From Ferdinandcohnia humi_A (GTDB lineage Bacteria > Bacillota > Bacilli > Bacillales > Bacillaceae_L), in assembly GCA_047608075.1 (NCBI GenBank), contig JBLKRX010000008.1:1-64000 (forward strand): a DNA stretch of 64,000 bases, written 5' to 3'. The position numbers and the translations under genes were made by a program. Positions 59,472-64,000 of this stretch are shown here, in pieces. Numbering within the stretch: the stretch's first letter is position 1; each line of letters starts with the position of its first letter. The notes beneath the pieces were generated by a model. The model was not told the DNA's origin. It ran no database searches and saw only the letters and a list, made by a program, of their open reading frames with translations.

Positions 59472-59784
59472 GCTGGATACGTTGATATGACTGGTGTTAT
59501 TAAAGGTTTAAAATATGTTCCCCTACTAATGAAAAAGTGTAAAGAGTTGAGAAGTGGAACATAAAATTGAGCATCTGCACTGATATTGTGTGGGTGCTTT
59601 TAAATATTGGGTAGTTGTAATGCTTTCTGGAAAATAAATGAAAATACCCTTTATCTTCTTGAGATTAAGTAAGGTAATGTTGGTATAATGGACTATAAGG
59701 ATTGTATAGTACAAGTTTTCGAGTGATATAAAACTGTCCAATATAAATTAATATGAATATATTTGCATGTAGGAGGAAAAGAGA
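59472..59784. other. Junction between the core block and the restriction-modification operon
   Basis: A weak hairpin (about 59563-59600, GAGCA/GGTGC type, then TTTT) may end rlmCD. ACTATA / TATAGT (about 59691-59707) forms a palindrome just downstream of a promoter and could be an operator. No attachment-site repeat or integrase was seen, but the right end of the island lies outside the window. Confidence 0.45.
59659..59689 (+). promoter_or_regulatory. Promoter of the hsd operon
   Basis: TTGAGA (59659-59664) and TATAAT (59684-59689) have a long 19-base spacer, compensated by a TGG extended -10. It lies about 95 bases upstream of hsdM. Confidence 0.6.
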
Positions 59785-61353
59785 ATGATTGATACAAAGA
59801 AAGAACAAGAGCGTGATGAACTCCATCGTGCGATATGGGCGATTGCAGATGAACTACGTGGATCGGTAGATGGCTGGGACTTTAAAAACTATGTTCTTGG
59901 CACAATGTTTTACAGATATATTTCAGAAAACCTGTGCAACTATGTTAACAATGGTGAAATTGAAGCAGGAAACATAGATTTTGATTTTGCAAAAATGTCG
60001 GATGAAGAGGCTGAAGAGGCAAGAGAAAGTTTGGTGGAAGAAAAGGGATTCTTTATTCTGCCAAGTGAATTATTCTGCAATGTCCGTGCAAAGGCAGGAA
60101 CCGATGAAAATCTTAATGAAACACTGGAGAAGGCTTTCCGTCATATTGAAGAATCTGCAAAAGGCAGTGATTCTGAAAATAGCTTTGCAGGACTTTTTGA
60201 TGATTTTGATGTGAACAGTAACAAACTGGGTTCTACCGTAGCTAAGCGAAACGAAAAACTGGTAAAACTATTAAACGGTGTGGCTGAAATGAACCTTGGT
60301 GATGTGAGAGACCATTCCATTGATGCCTTTGGTGATGCCTACGAATATCTTATGACCATGTATGCCTCAAATGCAGGAAAGTCTGGTGGGGAGTTCTTCA
60401 CTCCTGCTGATGTTTCAGAACTCTTAACACGCCTTGGCACAGTGGGTAAAACAGAAATCAATAAGGTATATGACCCCGCATGTGGTTCTGGTTCACTACT
60501 TCTAAAGGCTGAAAAAATTCTTGGTAAAGATGCGGTGCGTAACGGCTTTTATGGACAGGAAATCAATATTACTACTTATAACCTTTGCAGAATCAATATG
60601 TTTTTGCATGACATTGGTTTTGATAAATTTAATGTAGCTTGTGAAGATACATTAACTGCTCCACAACATTGGGATGATGAACCTTTTGAACTAATTGTTT
60701 CAAATCCACCTTATTCTATAAAATGGGCAGGTGATGAAAACCCACTGCTAATCAATGACCCACGTTTTGCACCTGCGGGAGTGCTTGCACCAAAGAGCAA
60801 AGCTGACCTTGCCTTTATTATGCACAGTCTTTCATGGCTTGCATCTAATGGTACAGCTGCTATTGTATGCTTTCCGGGTATCATGTACCGAAGTGGTGCA
60901 GAGAAAAAAATCCGAAAATATTTAGTAGATAATAACTATGTGGATTGTATTATTCAGCTACCTAGTAACCTATTCTTTGGCACCAGTATTGCAACTTCCA
61001 TTATGGTGATGAAGAAGAATAAAAAAGATAATAAGACCATGTTTATTGATGCTTCTAATGAATGTATCAGAGTTACCAATAACAATAAGCTAACAGCTAA
61101 GAATATTGAACGCATAGTAGACATCTTTGCAAGCCGTGAAGAAGTAAAGCATTTCTCACATCTAGCAAGCTATGAGAAAATCGCAGAAAATGATTATAAC
61201 CTTTCTGTTTCTACATATGTAGAGGCAGAGGACACTCGTGAAAAAGTGGATATATTAAAGCTGAATGCAGAAATTGAAGAAATCGTTATACGTGAGGATG
61301 AACTGCGTGAAGCCATTCGCAATATTATCGAAGAAATTGAGGTGGGCGAATGA
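59785..61353 (+). CDS. hsdM: Type I restriction-modification system, methyltransferase subunit
   Basis: The 522-aa adenine methyltransferase has the N-terminal helical HsdM domain (about 1-165; AIWAIADELRGSVDGWDFKN), SAM motif YDPACGSGSLLLKAEK and catalytic NPPYSIKWAGDENP. It methylates adenine in both half-sites of the HsdS-defined target. TAGGAGGAAAAGAG precedes the ATG. Its stop overlaps the hsdS start by four bases, so the subunits are translationally coupled. First gene of the hsd operon. Confidence 0.96.
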   Translation: MIDTKKEQERDELHRAIWAIADELRGSVDGWDFKNYVLGTMFYRYISENLCNYVNNGEIEAGNIDFDFAKMSDEEAEEARESLVEEKGFFILPSELFCNVRAKAGTDENLNETLEKAFRHIEESAKGSDSENSFAGLFDDFDVNSNKLGSTVAKRNEKLVKLLNGVAEMNLGDVRDHSIDAFGDAYEYLMTMYASNAGKSGGEFFTPADVSELLTRLGTVGKTEINKVYDPACGSGSLLLKAEKILGKDAVRNGFYGQEINITTYNLCRINMFLHDIGFDKFNVACEDTLTAPQHWDDEPFELIVSNPPYSIKWAGDENPLLINDPRFAPAGVLAPKSKADLAFIMHSLSWLASNGTAAIVCFPGIMYRSGAEKKIRKYLVDNNYVDCIIQLPSNLFFGTSIATSIMVMKKNKKDNKTMFIDASNECIRVTNNNKLTAKNIERIVDIFASREEVKHFSHLASYEKIAENDYNLSVSTYVEAEDTREKVDILKLNAEIEEIVIREDELREAIRNIIEEIEVGE

Positions 61354-62582
61354 GTCAGTTAATGGAATTGATTGCTGAACTTTGCCCGTATGGTGTTGAA
61401 ATAAAAACGATTAAAGAACTATCATCTTATCGAAGAGGCTCATTTCCACAACCATATGGAAAATCTGAGTGGTATGATGGCGAAGGAGCAATGCCATTTG
61501 TACAAGTAGCAGACATCGGTGATGATATGAGATTGGTTGATAATACAAATAGAAAAATATCTTTAATTGCGCAACCAAAGAGTGTTTTCGCACCCAAGGG
61601 ATCTATTATCATTAGTTTACAAGGGAGTATTGGGAGGATCGCAATAACTCAATATGATGCTTATATTGATAGAACAGTAGCAATCTTTCAAGATATATCA
61701 GAGGAATTATTACCAAAGTATTTCGTTTATCAATTACAACGAATCTTTGCTATTAAAAAAAAGACAGCAAGAGGAAGTACAATTAAAACCATTACGAAAG
61801 AGGAGTTTACTGAATTCCCGATCCCAGTCCCCCCTCTGCCAGTGCAGAGTGAGATAGTCCGTATTCTTGACAATTTCACAGAGCTTACAACGGAGCTCAC
61901 AACAGAGCTTGCAACGGAGCTTACAGCAAGGAAGAAACAGTATGAGTATTATAGAGATATGCTTCTTTCATATGAAGAGAAAGATAATGTAACGATTAAA
62001 ACAATCGGCGAGTTATCATCTTATCGAAGAGGCTCATTTCCACAACCATATGGAAAATCTGAGTGGTATGATGGCGAAGGAGCAATGCCATTTGTTCAAG
62101 TAGCAGACATCGGTGATGATATGAGATTGGTTGATAATACTAAAAGGAAAATTTCAATGCTTGCACAACCTAAAAGCGTATTTGCACCGATTGGCTCAGT
62201 CATCATAAGCTTACAAGGCAGTATAGGCAAAATTGCTGTTACTCAGTATAATGCCTATATTGATAGGACAGTGGCTATTTTCAAAAATATATCAAGTGAT
62301 TTGCTACCAAAATATTTTGTATACCAATTACAACGAATCTTTGCTATTAAAGAAAAAACAGCAAGGGGAAGTACAATAAAAACTATTACAAAGGAAGAAT
62401 TCACGGATTTTCCGATTGCTGTACCGGAACTAACAGAACAAGAACGAATTGTCTCTATTCTTGACCGCCTTGACGCTCTCTGCAATGACATATCAATTGG
62501 ACTTACTGCAGAAATCGAGGCAAGGAAAAATCAGTTCGAATACTATCGTGATAAATTATTGACCTTTAAAGAACTCTCATAG
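61350..62582 (+). CDS. hsdS: Type I specificity subunit with two near-identical target-recognition domains
   Basis: The 410-aa protein has two TRD-plus-spacer halves. Both start with ELSSYRRGSFPQPYGKSEWY and both contain PKYFVYQLQRIFAIK and ARGSTIKTITKEEF, so the two TRDs are almost the same. The target should therefore be a symmetric bipartite sequence. Between them lies a TEL-x repeat (FTELTTELTTELATELTARK, about residues 174-193), like the TAEL repeats of EcoR124 that set half-site spacing. The first 127 bp of the two TRDs (61420-61546, 62014-62140) differ by one base while the rest diverges clearly, pointing to recent gene conversion. Confidence 0.94.
   Translation: MSQLMELIAELCPYGVEIKTIKELSSYRRGSFPQPYGKSEWYDGEGAMPFVQVADIGDDMRLVDNTNRKISLIAQPKSVFAPKGSIIISLQGSIGRIAITQYDAYIDRTVAIFQDISEELLPKYFVYQLQRIFAIKKKTARGSTIKTITKEEFTEFPIPVPPLPVQSEIVRILDNFTELTTELTTELATELTARKKQYEYYRDMLLSYEEKDNVTIKTIGELSSYRRGSFPQPYGKSEWYDGEGAMPFVQVADIGDDMRLVDNTKRKISMLAQPKSVFAPIGSVIISLQGSIGKIAVTQYNAYIDRTVAIFKNISSDLLPKYFVYQLQRIFAIKEKTARGSTIKTITKEEFTDFPIAVPELTEQERIVSILDRLDALCNDISIGLTAEIEARKNQFEYYRDKLLTFKELS
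61872..61925 (+). repeat. 12-bp repeat encoding the HsdS spacer tetrapeptides
   Basis: Units ACAACGGAGCTC, ACAACAGAGCTT, GCAACGGAGCTT in tandem, preceded by a partial unit CACAGAGCTT, encode successive Thr-Glu-Leu-Thr/Ala steps. Slippage by one unit would change the helix length and so the distance between the two recognised half-sites. Confidence 0.75.
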
Positions 62583-62599
62583 GAATGGGGGCGGATATT

Positions 62600-64000
62600 A
62601 TGCCTTATTTTAATATTGTTGCAGCCACAAGTGAAAACACCGTTGTCACAGAATATGAGCCAGTCAAGGCACGTTCAGACAGCTACCAGAGCGAGGCTGC
62701 GCTGGAAAAGGAATTCATTCGTCTGCTTTGTGAGCAGGGGTATGATTATTTGAAAATCCATACAGAAAAAGATTTGATTTCAAATCTCCGTAATAAACTG
62801 GAGAAGCTGAATCATTATGAGTTCTCCAATACGGAGTGGGATCAGTTTTTTAAGAGTGCTGTGGCTAATCCTAATGAGCATATTGTGGAGAAAACACGCA
62901 AGATACAAGAAGACTTTGTTCAGGTACTAAAGAGGGATGATGGGACTTCTAAGAACATCGCTCTTATCGATAAAAAGAATATACACAACAACTGTCTACA
63001 AGTCATCAACCAGTATGTCATAGGTAAAGCAGATGGTGCGAAGTATGACAACCGATACGATGTGACGGTGCTTGTGAATGGTCTGCCTTTGGTGCATATT
63101 GAACTCAAACGTAGAGGTGTTGCGATTAGAGAGGCTTTCAATCAGATTAACCGTTACCAACGTGATTCCTTTTGGGCAGGCTGTGGTCTGTTTGAATATG
63201 TGCAGATGTTCGTTATCTCCAATGGTACAAACACCAAATATTATTCTAACAGCACTCGTTTTAATGCCATTAAGGATGCTAATTCCGGCAACACGAAGAA
63301 GGGTAAAACGAGCAATAGCTTTGAGTTCACGAGTTTTTGGGCAGATGCCAATAACCGTGTGATTCCAGATCTTATTGACTTTACTAAGACATTTTTTGCC
63401 AAGCATACCCTCTTAAATATTCTAACTAAGTACTGCATTTTCACATCAGAAAATATGCTGATGGTTATGAGACCATATCAAATTACTGCTACTGAGAGAA
63501 TCTTAAACAGAATAGAAATAGCCAACAATTATAAGAAATATGGCAGTGTTGCAGGAGGCGGATATATCTGGCATACTACTGGTTCTGGTAAAACTTTGAC
63601 ATCCTTTAAGACTGCAAGACTAGCTTCACAGCTTCCATATGTTGATAAAGTGATGTTTGTAGTAGACCGTAAGGATTTAGACTATCAGACAATGAAGGAG
63701 TATGACCGATTTGAGAAAGGTGCTGCCAACAGCAATACTTCTACATCTATTTTGAAGAAGCAGTTGGAAGACCCTAATGCCCATATTATTATTACAACCA
63801 TTCAGAAACTTGCAACTTTTATCAAGAAATATGCAGGGCATGAAGTGTTTAACAAGCACGTAGTCATTATCTTTGATGAATGCCATCGAAGTCAGTTCGG
63901 AGATATGCATAAGGCAATCGTGAAGAACTTTAAGAAATATCATTTATTTGGTTTTACAGGGACACCTATCTTCCCTGTTAATTCCAATCCTACAAGTAAA
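62600..64000 (+). CDS. hsdR: Type I restriction subunit HsdR (5' part; continues past the window)
   Basis: The first 467 codons are present and the frame is open at the window end. The nuclease motif is Asp154 ... Glu168-Leu-Lys170 (RYDVTVLVNGLPLVHIELKR, PD-(D/E)xK type). The motor domain starts with Walker A TTGSGKT (326-332) and DECH box at 426-429, then FGFTGTP. HsdR translocates DNA and cuts unmethylated sites. GGGGGCGG lies 7 bases before the ATG, 17 bases after hsdS. Confidence 0.94.
   Translation, partial: MPYFNIVAATSENTVVTEYEPVKARSDSYQSEAALEKEFIRLLCEQGYDYLKIHTEKDLISNLRNKLEKLNHYEFSNTEWDQFFKSAVANPNEHIVEKTRKIQEDFVQVLKRDDGTSKNIALIDKKNIHNNCLQVINQYVIGKADGAKYDNRYDVTVLVNGLPLVHIELKRRGVAIREAFNQINRYQRDSFWAGCGLFEYVQMFVISNGTNTKYYSNSTRFNAIKDANSGNTKKGKTSNSFEFTSFWADANNRVIPDLIDFTKTFFAKHTLLNILTKYCIFTSENMLMVMRPYQITATERILNRIEIANNYKKYGSVAGGGYIWHTTGSGKTLTSFKTARLASQLPYVDKVMFVVDRKDLDYQTMKEYDRFEKGAANSNTSTSILKKQLEDPNAHIIITTIQKLATFIKKYAGHEVFNKHVVIIFDECHRSQFGDMHKAIVKNFKKYHLFGFTGTPIFPVNSNPTSK

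Overview
The window is a low-GC Firmicute chromosome, almost certainly a spore-forming Bacillaceae (Bacillus sensu lato). Supporting signs are strong GGAGG ribosome binding sites with frequent TTG/GTG starts, many hairpin-plus-U-tract terminators, a liaIHFSR envelope-stress operon, mreBH, helD, orphan sporulation-type histidine kinases, a SpoVB-like flippase, pdaA, and the yfkK-J-I-H / yfkF / yfkD / yfkAB / pdaA / yfjP / rlmCD gene order known from Bacillus subtilis. I saw no rRNA, tRNA, CRISPR array or transposase gene.

Layout. 1-9.5 kb: polysaccharide deacetylase, nitrilase-family hydrolase plus GNAT pair, CtaG, a two-domain GNAT enzyme behind a long structured leader, a fusion of a helix-turn-helix domain with a degenerate F1-ATPase beta subunit, a KinB-like kinase, an AAG-type DNA glycosylase and a ZIP transporter. 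9.6-13.2 kb: lia operon (small membrane protein, PspA-like LiaH, LiaF, LiaS, LiaR). 13.7-17.6 kb: the most unusual locus. A tiny 24-residue peptide gene carrying Cys-Trp-Trp-Cys is followed by a membrane M50 protease with a PqqD-like (RiPP recognition) N-terminus. Both lie between two receptors that share the same membrane sensor domain but carry different outputs (HD-GYP and histidine kinase). 17.8-31.4 kb: mixed metabolic genes, HelD, an MFS transporter, the ABC-F protein YfmM and a flippase. 31.7-34.6 kb: two paralogous DUF2294 (MpsC-like) proteins and a PAS histidine kinase. 34.6-42 kb: ArsR/AHSA1 pair, TerC, MreBH, small conserved genes and phospho-trehalase. 42.6-59.5 kb: the conserved yfk/yfj block with a P1B-4 ATPase and class I fumarase inserted. 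59.8 kb to the end: a type I restriction-modification operon (hsdM, hsdS, 5' part of hsdR), probably an accessory insertion.

Three families of interspersed non-coding repeats punctuate intergenic regions: about 325-355 nt structured elements (29.5 and 53.1 kb), roughly 120 nt inverted-repeat elements (36.5 and 39.2 kb), and four copies of a short palindromic element built around GGTGCCTGACACC. Several small genes were read directly from the sequence (14964, 19360, 42158 minus, 44865, 47450 minus), and one probable leader peptide (5153 minus).

How the genes work together: much of the window concerns envelope and signal sensing. This includes LiaFSR with its PspA-like effector, three orphan kinases of the type that feed Spo0F in Bacillus, MreBH, peptidoglycan deacetylases, and metal handling (ZIP, TerC, the P1B-4 ATPase with a Fur/PerR-like box). 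The candidate new system is a self-contained peptide maturation and sensing cassette at 13762-17624.
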